Positions 12,401 through 27,400 are shown, counted from the first letter of the stretch. The stretch: 64,000 bases of DNA from Cinclus cinclus (GCF_963662255.1 NC_085046.1:131733332-131797331), one strand, 5' to 3'. A program made the numbers and translations. The notes: generated from the sequence alone by a model not told the origin.

Positions 12401-15400
12401 ATATATAGACATGGTGGTGCCTTTACTAAATCAGTTTCGAGTTCACTCTAACTGGGCTGAAAAGCATATTTATCTGATTTACATTACATCACTGGAAGCT
12501 TCAATGTCCTTAGTTTTTCTGCTAATTCTCTACAGAACATTAACAAGCTTCTCTAGTCTCTAACCAGAGTCAGTTTCTACTGAAACAGCAAAAAGTGGAG
12601 TGTTTCAGATAATCAGGTAAACCAGGTATCTTTCCACTGTTTCTACTCTAAATCTGGTATCTTTTTAAAAAACTTTTTGCATTTCTACAAAACACCAGAT
12701 GGGGACAAAAAGAAAGGAAGGAGCAAATGAATTAAGTAATTTCTAGTGTAGATGAAGCTGAAGAAACAACTTCTCTATAATATATTGCAAGCAATTGAAA
12801 AAACCCAGCTTTGTCAAATTCAGCAACCAGCAAACATTTCATACCTTGTTATTTTCCGTGGCAACAGTTGCTCTAATACTATTTGCAGAGAGAAGCACAA
12901 TCTTTTCATTGGTTAACCCCAAGAACATGGCTCGTGGATGATGTAGTGAAGGATTCTTTAGAAAACAAAAAAGTATTTTAGATATTCAAAGCATATAAAT
13001 AATTCTGAAGGGGAGTATTTAAAGCTATACCGCACCTGTGCATTTCTGTAAGGCTCTGATTCACTCCATTTCCACTGATAGAGTTCTCCTTTACTGCTAA
13101 CAGCCACAAGCTCAGAATATAGAGCTCCTATAGAAATAAACTTTGTTCCATCCTACAAACACAGAAATATGAAGTCTAAGACAAGGATATTATAAATGCA
13201 TCTATAAAAGCATGTAAATGCAAAACAAAAAAAATTAACTTGGAATTGGTTTTTTTTTCAGAGCACCCATGAATGTTGAACCTGAAAATAAAAACATATC
13301 CAAATTGTCTCAAGATTAGCATGCCCCCCCCCCCCCCCCCCCAAAACATCATTGCTTCTAATGATGAGTATCTTTAACTGACTCTCAGATTACAAGACAC
13401 CACGTTTAAGTACTTCAGCCATCTGAGGGGAAACTGAACTCAGTCAGCCATTAAAAAAGTCCCACTATCCAGTACATTTATCGATCCTTTAAACTGGGAG
13501 ACTTTTCGCCACAGAAGTTTAAAAGTGGAAACACTGTTAGTTTCATAAGTCTAGATTTACACTATTTTTTTACTGTTTTCATGCCCAGAAGTATGCATCC
13601 CAAAAGGTGTAAGTGTGCCCTTGAGTTACACAGAATTCATTCAATATAGCTCTTACCAAATTCACCAGTATTTTGGGAAAAGTAAAAAGCAGGAGGAAAG
13701 GACAGAAGCAATCACAATCAATTTTCTTTTATACCCTGAGAAGAGTGTCTAGAATTAGTTAAATCATTAGAGAACTATTTTGTTCTGGAGGGCATCTACC
13801 CACACAGCACAGAAGAAACACAAATACTAATCTACATCATGATTATTAATACATGCCATGGCATAAACTTTGCACATTCTGAGAAAGAACTGTCATCAGA
13901 ACCTACTGTAGTCTAATGAGATGCATCTCTACTTCATTAGCATAGATGAATCTTCAGAAGTTAGCTGGCTAATGCCTCAGAGTTAAGTATGGAAAGCAAT
14001 TAATTTTTGCTCCAAGACATGCTCATTTTGACTTTTCATCTTGTTAACGTATCTTTTAAAAACAAACAGCTTTGTACCAAAAACTGAATATTAGAGAGAC
14101 GCGCCAATCAAATCTTTTCTCACCCTTCCATCAAAATATTAGCACTTGTGACCTAAGTGCTTCAGGAGCAATGCTACGTTCACCTCCAGAGGGCCATTCA
14201 ACCCACTGCCCAAAGATGCATGAACACACCAGCTCTGTTTCTTTAAACCTGACACTCATGTTCAATTACAAATTCTGATTTCAGAACAGAGAAACACACT
14301 TGAAGATGATGCAGACTACCGACAAAATCTTAGTATCTCAATAGCTAAGCAGAACGTACCTACTTGAAAAAACTAAAGTCTTGGTTTGCATACAGTGAAG
14401 TAGGGAAAAAAAAAAAATCAGTCATACTTGTCATTACTACACTACAGGTACATATGGCTCTGATACACGTGGTGCAATGATACAGTGCAAATGTAGACCG
14501 ACAGTACTACAGTGTAACAAGATTTGAAATCTCAGAATGTATTCATTGATTTGGATTTCTGAGCAGTTGATGACATTTATTTGGTGGAGAAAACTCAGCA
14601 CCTGAGCAACTTGCCTATACACCACCAACCTCAGATTGCTGGTGAAACTGATGTATTTGGGAGCATTATCAGTTTTCCAAAAGTTTCACCCATCTCTCTC
14701 AGGTTGGTTACTTCACCTCCCACAAACAAAAGTTAACCACCCTCATCACAGCCTTCAACAGAGTTCTGTCCCAAATGCTAAAGGTCAAAATAATGAAAAA
14801 TGAAGGAAAAATAATTGCAATCATGACTGGTTCTTTTCCAGTGGTTTCTTGTGTGCTTTAACTTGCCCCCTGGCTTACTGTCTTTTCCATTAACCTTTCA
14901 AGACCCCTTCATATTTTCCAAAATGGAAGAAACATCTGAACCGACCTCTCTGCTAAACCATCTCCCTCAGGATTTTCACCTTGAAGAATTTCCATTGGAA
15001 AATACTACCAACAAAAATTCATACTGGATTTATAGCAGAAAAGACACAGAATCATTTCTTATGAATGTTCAGCTGAAGGAAATGATAGAAAGTTTAATTA
15101 CTTTTGAATAAAAATGGAAGGCCTTTCCAGTAAAACATGTTCATTTAACTGGAAGCCCAGAAGATAGGGCTTTATATGAGTGCTCATGCAAACAGCTAAG
15201 TGGGAAGCAGTTCAGTATATACAAGCTGCACAGACATACAGTTAGATATCACAGCAAAACAAACAAATAACCCCGACACCAGTAATAATGGCCATAGTAA
15301 CATTACCAAAACACACGAGTCAGTATTCCAAATCTAAACTACATTTATTCTTTCATGTTAAATTCCTGAAACGTCTTACTACTCAAGCTACATTTTCTCC

Positions 15401-18400
15401 TTCTAAGCTAGGGGGACAAAAGCTGCCAACTTTCGCTGACAGAGAAGTTCAATGTTAGTAGACGAGGAATAACAAAATGAAACAAAACCAACAACAAACC
15501 CAAAATAAACAAAGAAAAAACACTTCAGACATGAAAAATCTGGTAGAGAGCAACTCCTAGACAAACATTCTTTTTAGGTTTCCTAATTTCTCAGTTTGAA
15601 TGCCCTAAAGAAGACAATAGCATCTAAAAGTCATGCCGCTGTTAGCAGAAAAAAGCCTCTATATTCACCTCTGTTTTCAAGCTTTCTACCTAGATTTAGT
15701 CTGAAATGAACACAGACACAGAAAAATAATGTGTGACAGATTAAAAAAGCACCTCACAGATCCCCTGGACAGACAGAAAAGGGAACACTAGACCAAGTCA
15801 ATGAAATTTGGTCTACTAAACATAGATGATCACTTCCATTCTTAGGAAGCTTTTTGGTTTGGTTGGTTGGTTTGGGTTTTATTTTATTTGGGTTTTTAAA
15901 AACTCATCTCCCCTAACATCTAGGTAATCCATAGAGATAATGACCATGGATACTCGATTACCATATACAGCTGGTGTTTCTACCACTTTTATCTCCTGCG
16001 GTAATTACTTCTTGCCTTGAAAATGGATTTAAGGTTACAAAGAAAAGCAGCAAATCAAAGACAAATGGATTTTGAAGGAGCAACCAAGTTACTGATCAAC
16101 TCAAAATACAACTGTAAATAAATGCAGATTTTTACCACTGTAGTTTAAAAGCCCAATCCACTCAAACAGAAAGTAGTACTCAGAATAATAATGCTTATCA
16201 AAAAATGTTTCCTTGATGAAGCGTAGTTTAGATTGTTTCATTAGTTTCCTACTGCCAATTAAATGCTTTGAGCACCCAAGAAAATAAAAGAAACAGAAAA
16301 ACCCCAAGCCTTATGATCTAAAGCAGTATTCTGAAAATGCATGAAGAAAATTAAAACAGTAGTAACAGAAGTGCAGCTATAAGAGTCGTTAATTATGTGC
16401 AATTTAACTAAGTGCATAATAATGAGTATGCTTTATTACATTATCTCACAAAACTAAGATGTGATAGTCGAAAAGGCAACTCACAGTATTTATTCAGAAA
16501 AAAAAAATAAACAGATCTATTGCACAGCATGCAAACCATAAGATTTTAAGAATTCCGTACCTTATCTGGCCACCACTGCAAGTCTTCTCCTAAAGAAACA
16601 GGACTTTGAACAGGTGTATTCTTCTTGTCCAGGTTTGGTTCCCCTTCCTTACTTGTTGAGCCTCTTTCATTATCAAATGAGGCTCCATCAAGCCACCTTC
16701 GTTCACGCAAACGTAAAACGGACTCACGTTCACGCAACAGCTCAGAGTCTCTCTCTAAGGGAAGAAGGAGAACTGGTATGCAATTGGGTCACACCAGTGG
16801 GATAAAAGTAAGCCACTCTCTAGTAAAGACCCTTCAGGATGCAACTAACAGCAGTTAATCTACTCACACAGATTAAAAATATAGTCCTGACATGCAACAT
16901 TCAATATATTAACTCTTTCAAGAATATGTACTTTAGAATTACTAAACATAAAATAAGGTAGAAATAAAGGCTTACAGTTTTGTGCACTATGAAAAAATGC
17001 TACAGAAATTTCACTTGAATCACAAGAGGCCAAATACATTTAGCATTTCTATTTGAAGTTTTCTAGTACAATATGCAGTTTTGTAGTTTCATGAGTGTAG
17101 TTACAACAATAATCTTAAGTCTATACAGTCCGTCAGACAATTTTATGCAAACCAAAAAAGAGTATTTATTAGAGAGTTTCACAGCAACTTTCCCAGAAAA
17201 ACAGTAATTTGAAAAGGTTAAAGAAAGCAAGCATTTAAAAAAGCTCTCATACGTGTTTGGCAATCCAGCCCCCTTTGTTTAAAGCAGTATTCTAAAGGAC
17301 TGGATTTAACAAATTAAAGTGTATCTGCTTTGAGTAGATCAAATGAAAACTTTTCAAGAGTCAGACAAGTTTTTAAAGGGATCCTCACAGGAAAATATTC
17401 CTTACCAAAATTCTTCCCCTCCAACTGGCCTATAACTGTCTAAAGTCAGTACTCTGCAGTTCACTCATGCAGAAAATTTTTTTAAATCAGGTAATCAAAC
17501 TAACTTTCCACAAGTCAACTATGCATGGAAAATAAGGAGTATAAAATTCATGGTAACGTCTTATATAGAATAACCTCTTATACAGAAAAACCTTAGAAAA
17601 GGGAAAAAAAAGGAGGAATTTAGGAGTTATGTCAGATGCTGAATATTCGCACATGCACGTAAATGCATTTAACCTATGAAGTACCTCACTTATGCTCACA
17701 AAAATGAACTGGAATTACATTTATGAGATGACTGCATTATTATATCATAGTTTCAATGCATTACGCCAAGTCTTGGGTCTTGTGCTGTATTAGACAAATG
17801 GGGAAGTTTTTACCTAAGCCAAACACAACACCCTGTCTTACAGATGTATTTCATATAATGTCCTGTACTTACTTTCTAGCAAACATTACATTGATCCCTG
17901 AGAAGTAATTTCATAACAAGAACTTAAATGTTCAGCAATTAATATATTAAAACATATTCATGAAAGGCAACAAAACTGTACTAAATAAACAATCACACCA
18001 GAGCTTGGACTAACAGTTTGGAAATACTCTAGATATTATGGCAATCAAAAAGATAGGAAATTGCTGCATGGTCTGTTATAAATCTTTCAAGTATATAATG
18101 CCTAAAAGAAAAAATGCCCTAACACTGCTCAGGGAGCTCTTTTTATCACCTGCCAATAGTTCTCCTTATCCAACTGTAAAAATACTTAAAAAAAGTAAAA
18201 TTTAGATTTTTCTCTTCCTCCTTATTATCTAAAGTTCCTCTCATTCCATAAAGGTAGCTTCTGTCATGGAACAACTAAGGAAATGTGAACAATAGTGTAC
18301 AAAGAGCAACCCAAAAGAAAGAAAGAAGAAGGAAAAAAAATAAGGAAAAGTATTAAGAATGCTGCCTGTCATTGATTATTACTAATTTTTGAGCCAAATT

Positions 18401-21400
18401 ATGTATTTGTAATGCAATCTATGTATTAGTAGGTATATACACTACAGTTGAAAATAAACTTAACATGCAGTAATTTTATAACACCTTGCAACACCGATGA
18501 TTAACAATTATATTTAAATTATATGACTACCAGTGTTCTTGCAGAAACTTACCTGCTAACAGTCAGAATTCATAAATAATTTTGATGAGCAGCAGTCTAC
18601 TTCTCTACCCTATATTTGGCAACATATCAGTCTACTTTCACATTAAGTCAGCATCTAAACCACCAGCGTGTACTATCACTAGCTTTTTCCACAGCAAACT
18701 ACTTATTACAAAGAAAAAAGGTGCAAAATTACCTCTGGATGAGCCTAGCCTGGAAAGTGATGAGCGCCGAAAGGATGGATAACCAAAGTAACTAATATCT
18801 TCTGAAAACATAGCATCAGCATCAATAATGACACTTGGGTGAGCAGAATGTATATCAGCATCCAGAAGAGACATAAGATCCTCTATAAGAGGAGACAAGG
18901 ATCTTAAGTGAATAATCAGCTACTTAAAACATCAGCTAGAGAGACCATCAACTAAACAAATATCAAAACAAAAAAAAGTCCTATCTATTAATTGAATTTC
19001 TGCTCTTCAGATTCACCAGTGCAAACTCATGTGCCTCCTATGCAACCACATTTACAAACAAGCTTGGCGAACTAGTGAACAAAACCAGCTTCCCTGCAAG
19101 AACTGCTCTGTCACATACCTAACCACATTTCCCAAACAAGACTTTCCCAAAACATATTGTTCTGTATCCCAGAAATTCAAACTTTTGACCGTCACTTGAA
19201 AGAACAAAGTACTAAAATAAGATAGAGACATATACACACATGTGCACACACACTCATGCACGTGATGCAGACCTCCCAAGATGACCTAGAATGAAGGGAG
19301 GACAGAGCTGACGGGAGAAGGGAAGACAGAGCTGATGGAGAAGGGAGGACAGAGCTGATGGAGAAGGGAGGCCTTCGCTCAGCCACGTCTTTGACTGCAT
19401 GTTTCTCCGTGGAATGTTTCTTTCAGAGAAAGATGTACTCATTTAATTCACAAGGTAGTAATTTGCAGCTCGCAATACAAAGCTTTAAATGGTAGCTACA
19501 TGAACAACAACAGTTACCTGGAAAGAGCACAATATTTTAATACCATGCAGTTCAAAAAAAAAAAAAAGATCTAACCAAACCAAAAGGTTGAACTTAAATT
19601 AAATACTGTGACTGCCCTAGCTTCTATGTCAGAAAACTTGAGTTTCCCTGAAGTAATAATCATCATTAAAGTGAAAAACAATCTCCTTCCATTAACTAAA
19701 CTAAAGCTTCTATGCACACACAAAAGAGGCTACTGGAAATTCATGTGACTTATTTAAGGCCAGCAATATGGACTGTCAAAGACAACTAAATGTGACCACC
19801 ACCTTGCTACAAAAGGGCAGTCCTACTTCCCTCCTTTATCCCTGTGGCAGGCACAAGGGGGGACAAGGGGGCATTTCTAAATCTACAACCAGTGCATTCA
19901 CCTGGCTTGAAACAGAAGTTCACTGGGTATAGAAGTAAGGTGGGAATGGATCTTCAGACTGTGTTAATGGAGTAATCAGAGCCCCAAACTTGGAGCATCA
20001 CCACATGCTACAAAGCTGACCAGTCCCTACTGCTTGCTGCCAAAGGAAATAGCTCTGCATTTCCCAAACCTCCAAGCAAATCTGACTTAAAAAAACAGGC
20101 TCCCCAAATTATGTTTCACTAGCCCAAAAAGGCCCAAAAATCTCACTCCCATGCACAGGAATGGCAGGATAGCACCTTCTGGCAGCAGGAAAACCTCATT
20201 TGCTTCAACCACCCATGAAGCTCATGTCAGGCTATACACAGACTCTCTTCAGGAAACTTGGAAGGAGCACGCAGAATTTCTGCGCATCCAGTTCTCATCT
20301 CTATCTCATAGGCATAAAACAAAAAAGTGGCTAGAAAACAAGCATCCTTAACAGCAGAATCTGATTATTATGGGTCTTTTTCTCAGTGTCTGGAATGAAA
20401 TGGAGGGAGGAACACAAAGTAGAGGGTATCCAAAAACTAAAAAGGAGCTGGTATTAATTCACTTAAGACTTTCACATCCCTGAACATCAGAATATTCATC
20501 CTTGTATTTCTAAACTCTCATCTACTCTCATCAACACATACCACCGACTGTCCACAGAAAAAGAGCACTGTAAACCAGTGAGCACAGTGGATTCAAGGCA
20601 AGACCTACATAAATGCTTTTTGCATTAATTAAGTAATCCACTCAAAAGTAGGCTGTGCTTCTAAAAGCACACCATTTGGGACTCCATAGTTCACACAGTA
20701 CACTTTAGAAAGTCATCCATGACAGACTGCTTGGAAATCTTAGAAAGAAAATTCACATTTGGCAAACAGGTTCTATCAAAACAATTCAGCTCACTCAGAG
20801 TACCCTTACCCTGCCTGCTACTGGCTTTTCACAACAATAAAGCTGCAGTACACCTCACCTTCAGCATCAACTCATAAGTAACAAACTTTCAGAGCTGGCA
20901 ACTTGGAAGAGATTCTGTTGCATATCCCAATATTGACATACTGCTCCCTCCTCCCACAATCATCTTTTCCTAGGTAAGCTCCAAACCCCACACAGTCCAG
21001 CAACTAGTTCTGATATCTTATGGTCAGTGCCAGGAAAAAAACTAAAAAGAACTCTGTTCTCTTTCTAGGAACCAAATTGCCCAGTACAGAAAAGAACTTT
21101 CCACCCTCACTCAAAATGGACACAACTGGATTTTTTTAAGGTAAGCTATGTGAGGAAACCCTCTTGACAGAAAACACATACTAACTTGTGACACGCACAC
21201 ACACATCTTCCACCAGGTCAGGCATCTTGAGTTTAGCTGTGTTTCCAAAAAAACAAAAAACAAAAAAAAAAAAAACAAAAAAAAAAAAAAAAAAAAAAAA
21301 ACCAAAAAAAATATTTCAAGCTATCAGATGTAAGAACCAAAACTATGAGGGTTTGGGCTAAATACGCATTAAGATGAGTAACGAAATGAAGCCTTTTCTT

Positions 21401-24400
21401 ACCCTCTTATTTCAGCTTCAAATCAGATTTTAATTTTCTTCCAGTATTTCTGAAAGAGATCCCCCTTCTTCCATTTTCTATATCAGCAAAGAAAGGTGCT
21501 AAAACCAGTAGGGATAGGAGCCAAATCCACTCCCCTTCAAACATCACTGGAATTTTTTTAGCGCTGTGAAAACACAGATACTGCAAGGCTACATCCAGTT
21601 TAAGAATCCAGAGTTTAAAAAAACAAAAGAAAACAAAATTGAAAAAACAAAAACACCACACCAGAAAAAAAAAAAACAAAACATTTTCTATGTCTTTATT
21701 TTCCTGCTCTTCAGACAAATCCCATGGGATTCCATCATTCATCTCTTGTGCTGTTTTAGACCAGAATCAGACTGCTCCCTTCACATCTAGGTGATACTTC
21801 CGATGAACCTATTTTCATAAGAAAATATCTATGATTCACTACTAAATACTGCAGAAAATTGGAAGGAAAAGGATATCCAGTTCAAATGAAAAAAAAACAA
21901 AACAAAAAAATACCCACACCAAAAAAAAAAAAAACCTAGTTTTCAGTATGCACATAAGCAGCAATTCAAACAGCATTATCACTGCATTCGTTAACTGAAG
22001 GCATTACTTAGATCAATTCTGATCTCATGCAGAGCTCACTTTAAACCTTTTACCCTTAAAGGGACAATCATAAGTTCTCTCCCCTCTTCTCAGCTGCACA
22101 CCTTTCTGAAATATTCAAGTATTCAGTGTGTTCAGTACCTCCTCCTCTTTCAAGTTTGGATTAAATTGGCAAAACTGTGACAGTGAAGGAAGAGAAACAT
22201 TTGTTTAGGTTTCCTAGGAAACTAGACTAAAACAGAACTCCAGAATTCATTCTTGATAATATTTATTCAAAATACTACCCAACTTGAAGTTCAAAAAAAT
22301 CAGAGAATAAAAAACAACCCAACAACAAAGAAAACCAAACCACAACAACAAAACCACAAAAATCCCCCAACCCCATTATCTAATTGTTTCCCCCAAAGGC
22401 AAACCACTGAGCTGATCCTACACTACACTGCAGTTCCCATCTCCCCTCACTGGAAGCCAGCACAGTAAGTCCTGCTGTGATACCAGCCCATCTCTCTTCC
22501 CTGCAAAGCAGCCTGGATGTTGTCAAACCCACATTTCACAAGTCCCACTAGCGAGAACCCACTGTACCATGCAGAAGTTACTGAGCAAATATGCACTCCT
22601 CTGAACTACACAAACACACAATATTTTAACATCTAGAGCATCTCTATTAACAGAACATAAAGTCCACAAGAACCTTATAATACAACTTGGTATGAGCTCC
22701 ACAGAAGCTGCTGACTCTTTCCTATGCTAAATTATCTTATTCTACATATTTTTACCTCGATTATTCTCCTTATGAATTTGTTATTAAACAAATGAACCCA
22801 CAGTCCTCTCTGCTAAATATCATAAAACAAAAGAAACAGGACTAAAAATCAAAGTACACTGGGATCCAAAAATAAATATTTAAGATATTGATAGCAATTG
22901 ATAGCAATTTATACAGAAAATTAACGTTCTGCTCTTCACTTAAGACATTCTGAAGAATTCAGGAAGGATTGAAACATGGTTTTTGCTACCTCAAAAAAGT
23001 CAGATGCGTAACATTTACAGTACTAAGTGAAATCATCAAAACTGATATATTAAGAAATTATGATCCACTAAACAACTTGGAAAGTATCTCAGCTTATTAA
23101 CGATTTTATGATTATTTTTTAAATCATATGTAAAGTGCTTTAAAAAAAGTTTTTCCAACTTGGAAACCTTAGAGAGGTAACACCCCTAAATTTAAGGGTC
23201 ACAAAGCATCAGACATACAGAAGACAGAAAGACAAAATTAACATATGATTTTCATTGAAATGCAAGAGCCTCAAAAGTCCAGAGACAAATTCTGTCTTGT
23301 CACTTGGGGGCTTTTTGTGCTTGAAATGAAAATCAAAAAGCTTTAAAGCAAAATTTGGCCTAATTTTAAAGAAGGTTCTTTATCTTTCAGAACAATAAAA
23401 AAGCCTAACAATTGAATGCATATAGCATTTATCAGTTAACCAGTTTTCTCTGATGATGTTATAGTTCCAAATGGCCATCCAGATGTGAGATGACGAGTGA
23501 AAGCAAGAAGACTGCAAAGTTTCTAGAGCAAAATACTTTTATAAAGAGCTATATGCAACTTTCTCTGTACATTTGGTTTTCCTGAAAACTAGCTTGCATG
23601 GGCATGTGACACAAGCAAAGCTGATAATTTTTACTATTCAATGTTTCAACGGTAGAGTCATGACAGCACTGCCTAGAGTTCAGCTAGATTTCTGGTCAGT
23701 TTTGGACACCAAACTAATTGCTGTGCAACAAACTGATTTTCACCCATAAAACTTAAGACAGAGAAGGTATGCACATTCTACAAATCAGAAATTACATCTT
23801 TGAAGACTGGCGTTAAGACAGATCAAGTGTCATTTCAGTCATCATTTCCATATCTTTTCCCATAAAAACTGGGAAAAAATCAGCCCCATTTCTCTGTGGG
23901 GTAAATTAGGGGGAAAATCCAATTTTAGGACTGAAATCCCTTACAGGAAACTTACTCTGAACAGGGAAGAAGATTTAAAGATTAAGCCAAGGAGAAATTT
24001 ATTTTCTGGACATCCAGTGAGGACATTGAAACTCTGAATACTTCTTAAACCCATCTCAAATAGATGAGACTCACAGACTGTAGTGGAGGCACCTTCAAAT
24101 AAACATTACCAGTCACAGGCTGTCAGACAGTCCCCATTAATTGATCCTTAAGATCACAAGAGATTCTCAGAGAACAGTTAATGCTGTAGAAGGTTGGTTA
24201 GTATGGTCAAAAACAGTAATTTACAGTACAAGTTCCTAACTATGATTTGTCCTCAGAAGGCTAGTTCTGAAGGAATGCATTTGGGTATGCTTAAGACTAA
24301 GAAGTGCTTTGAACACATGGAAACCTAGGAGAATTTACCCCCTCCAGTGCATCTGTGTCTAATGTTATTAAGCTGATCACTAAAAAAGAAGACTGAGATT

Positions 24401-27400
24401 AAAGATTTTCACCCCTTTCACCAAAAGGTTCTTGATTCTACAGCAAATTAAAGATGCTTGACAGATGCAACTAAAACTAGAAGAAGCAAAATGAAATGCA
24501 AAGTTTTTGTTACAGAAATTAAAAAAAACCCATTCTCTAATCACATGACTGACAAGATAAAGATGGACGAAGCCCATGAACCTTCCTGGTGAACCAGATG
24601 AGCAGAAAAAAAACAAAAAGCAACCATTTATTAGAAAAATATCAAAATATCATTTTGACACAGAAGAAAAGCTACTATGGAGTCAGAGCTCAGACGTGTT
24701 CTTTCCGTGCAGTGCAACTAACACAACACTGAATTTGGCTGCTATGTTTTCAAATCTGTTCACTCAGCAAGAAAAGACTGTCTAAATTATTTAGCCAACA
24801 TAAAAGAAGATTCAAAGTCGTTTATAAAAAGCAATTTTATGGGACAGACAGTATTTCAAAAATATCTGCATTTATATTACAGGATTTTGCCATTATAGCC
24901 AGAACAGCATTTATAAGGGGAATGTGAGATGAAGAACAAATTCTGAGTCTAACTGTAATCACTGTAAACTGTTTTGCCCTCTATTAGGGCCTCTTGTTTT
25001 TAAAAATCCATATAACTTTTGCTCTAAAAACTTGTATAAATATTAAGAACATGTGTTAGTAGTGGAAAAAAAACATGCAAGTCACTAGAAAATTTTAGAA
25101 TTAGCTTTTATGAGCAAGCCACACAGCAGTATCAGCATCTCATTGAGCAGCAAAATAGACAAAAGTAATGCTATTGTTACAAAGCCTGGGATCCTAAAAG
25201 AAAACATAACTTCGATGCCCCCCACAAAGAGTATCAACAGTTATTGTTCAGTGGCTATTCTAATCCCTCAAGACATCCCAGTCCATCTTTTGTTTTGTGC
25301 ATCTTTAGACTTTGTTCCTATAAGCAAGAATTGTCTTCGCGTGCACCTTGCACAGCACAGAGCTCACTGTCAGTACTTAAATACAGAAAAATAAGAACAC
25401 ACTGGCAATTTTTTATCAAAAGCTGCAGGATACAAACCTCCTGGAAGATATGATTCACTTGCTGTGTCATCCCCATCATCTCCATCTTCATCATCACGGC
25501 TCAACAAATTATTTACAGCAAGGTTTACATCAAGATTTGTTCGTTGAAGTTCTCGAATAATAATACTTCTGGACTTCCCTTGTAAAACAACTTGTGCCTG
25601 TAAGATCAGAGTGAATTGGTTACTGGTCATTCTCAGCTCACCAACCACTATTCATAAGGAAATGCTTAATTCTAAAAGTCCAGTAAGAATCAAAAGTCAG
25701 TAACAGTACATACAGACACAGGCTTATATCAGTTTTTCACAGTATCCTGTACTTGATATCCAGCCTTCTCTCAGTTCCAGCTAGGCCAGCTTTGGCATCA
25801 AATTTCCTAATGGAATATTAGAATCTACTTCTTGGAATGTTTAATGCTGTAATTAAATAATAAGCAAAATCCGGTTTTGAGAGTGTTCTGTACGTTTCTA
25901 TAAAAGTGTTTAAACTTAGTATGTCAATCAACAGAGTTTTCAATCAATTGCTGTGCCAGAACTACACCTCAATCCCTGTCTTTTACACTGATTTCTCTTT
26001 TCACTGCTCTTCAAACAAAACCACCTTAATGACTCTGTTTTTCTCACCATTCTGTTTCTAAAGGCTTATCATCAGCAGTTTCTGCAACATTGAAGTTTTA
26101 ATTAACAAAGTGCAAATGCAGATAAAACCTTCCAAACAGATGCAATGAATTTACAAAAAAACAGGAACTCTGATTTATTCAACTAAGCCTACCACTCAGT
26201 GCACTTTGTTTTTCCAGACTAGCCTCTAGTGAATGTCAGAGATGATGAGAGTTTTGAAAGTTCACAAACAAAAGAACATAAGAAACAAGTACCAAGTATT
26301 TTCACAACAGAATAAAAATAAAGCACCAAGTAAAATGGTCTGTTGGCAAGCAAAGAAAAAATAAAAAAATGGGATATTCTAATAGCATGCAAAGGTATGT
26401 TTTTTGTTGCAACATTCTATGCCAGCAGTTTACAGATTTTTGAGACCTCCTAGAATCTACAGACCATCTGCAAAGATCTTTCCCATCATAGATCTTTCCT
26501 ATTGCTCTGCTTTAAAGTTACCTCAAAAATGTTTTAGACACCTTCTGTTTTAAAGGTAAACAAAGTATGCTATTTAAAAAATAAAAGAAAGAAAAAGAAG
26601 GCAAGATATTAAGCAAGGGAAATAAAGCAGATTATCTTTGGCCTAGCAACTAACAACTGTATTTCAAATGTTGACCAGCAACTAGTTCTAAGCTAGTAGT
26701 TAAAATGTGTTAACTATTTTGAATAGGTCACGTATTTTCAATGTATTGTTTTCTTCAAATATGGAGGAAAATGTTTTAACAGACTTAACAGCTTGTTCAG
26801 ACTTTAGTGCATTAAAAGGCAAAAGCAGAGCAACTTATACACAACATTCATAAAAGTCATATTTATAAAAAATTAAGCTGAGGTGTCCATGAAGAAAAAT
26901 CATCAGTATTTTAAAGAGAATAAATAAATTTTGTCTTTCATTTACATCTGAAATGGATAATTCCTTCAATCAAACACGAAAAAAAAAGTCTATCTTTGTT
27001 ACATTCCTTCAAGAAACTTAACATTTGATACTATTATCAAATATTTTATTTTCTCACTGAATCTCTCCTCTGCAACCAAACATGGCCTTCCTCATCTGCA
27101 TTAAACATATATCTTGTCTTAGGGGACATTTGGGAAATGATAATTCTAGAATTCAAAAGTCTATCACTTCCACTATGTATTTTAAAAAAAAAAAAAAAAA
27201 GGTCAGCTAAGGAAAGCTAATTTCTTCAACTGCATGCCATTACTCCTTGGAGAATAAGCACTGCTACAACATATTGTCGTATGAGAAGCTCTCCAAGTTT
27301 TTGGCAACAAGCAGTTTCTATTTCACATACCTGTGAAATTAGTTCCTCTGGAATGACTGATGCTGGAATCACTGGCTGTGGTTGACTCCCCAGCAGTCCA

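Larger units (their letters stand above)
18883..25437 (-). other. UBR5: UBR5 intron 7
   Basis: A 6.6-kb intron with GTTTGT donor and TTATAG acceptor. It holds a minisatellite (19293-19372), poly-A runs at 19554-19567 and 21247-21320, A/C-rich low-complexity stretches at 21600-21680, 21880-21935 and 22290-22375, and otherwise unique AT-rich sequence. No coding exon is seen. Confidence 0.9.

Noticed and set aside
21111..21305. Frame with a long Phe run
   Set aside because: It is only a translation of the A-rich tract on the opposite strand.
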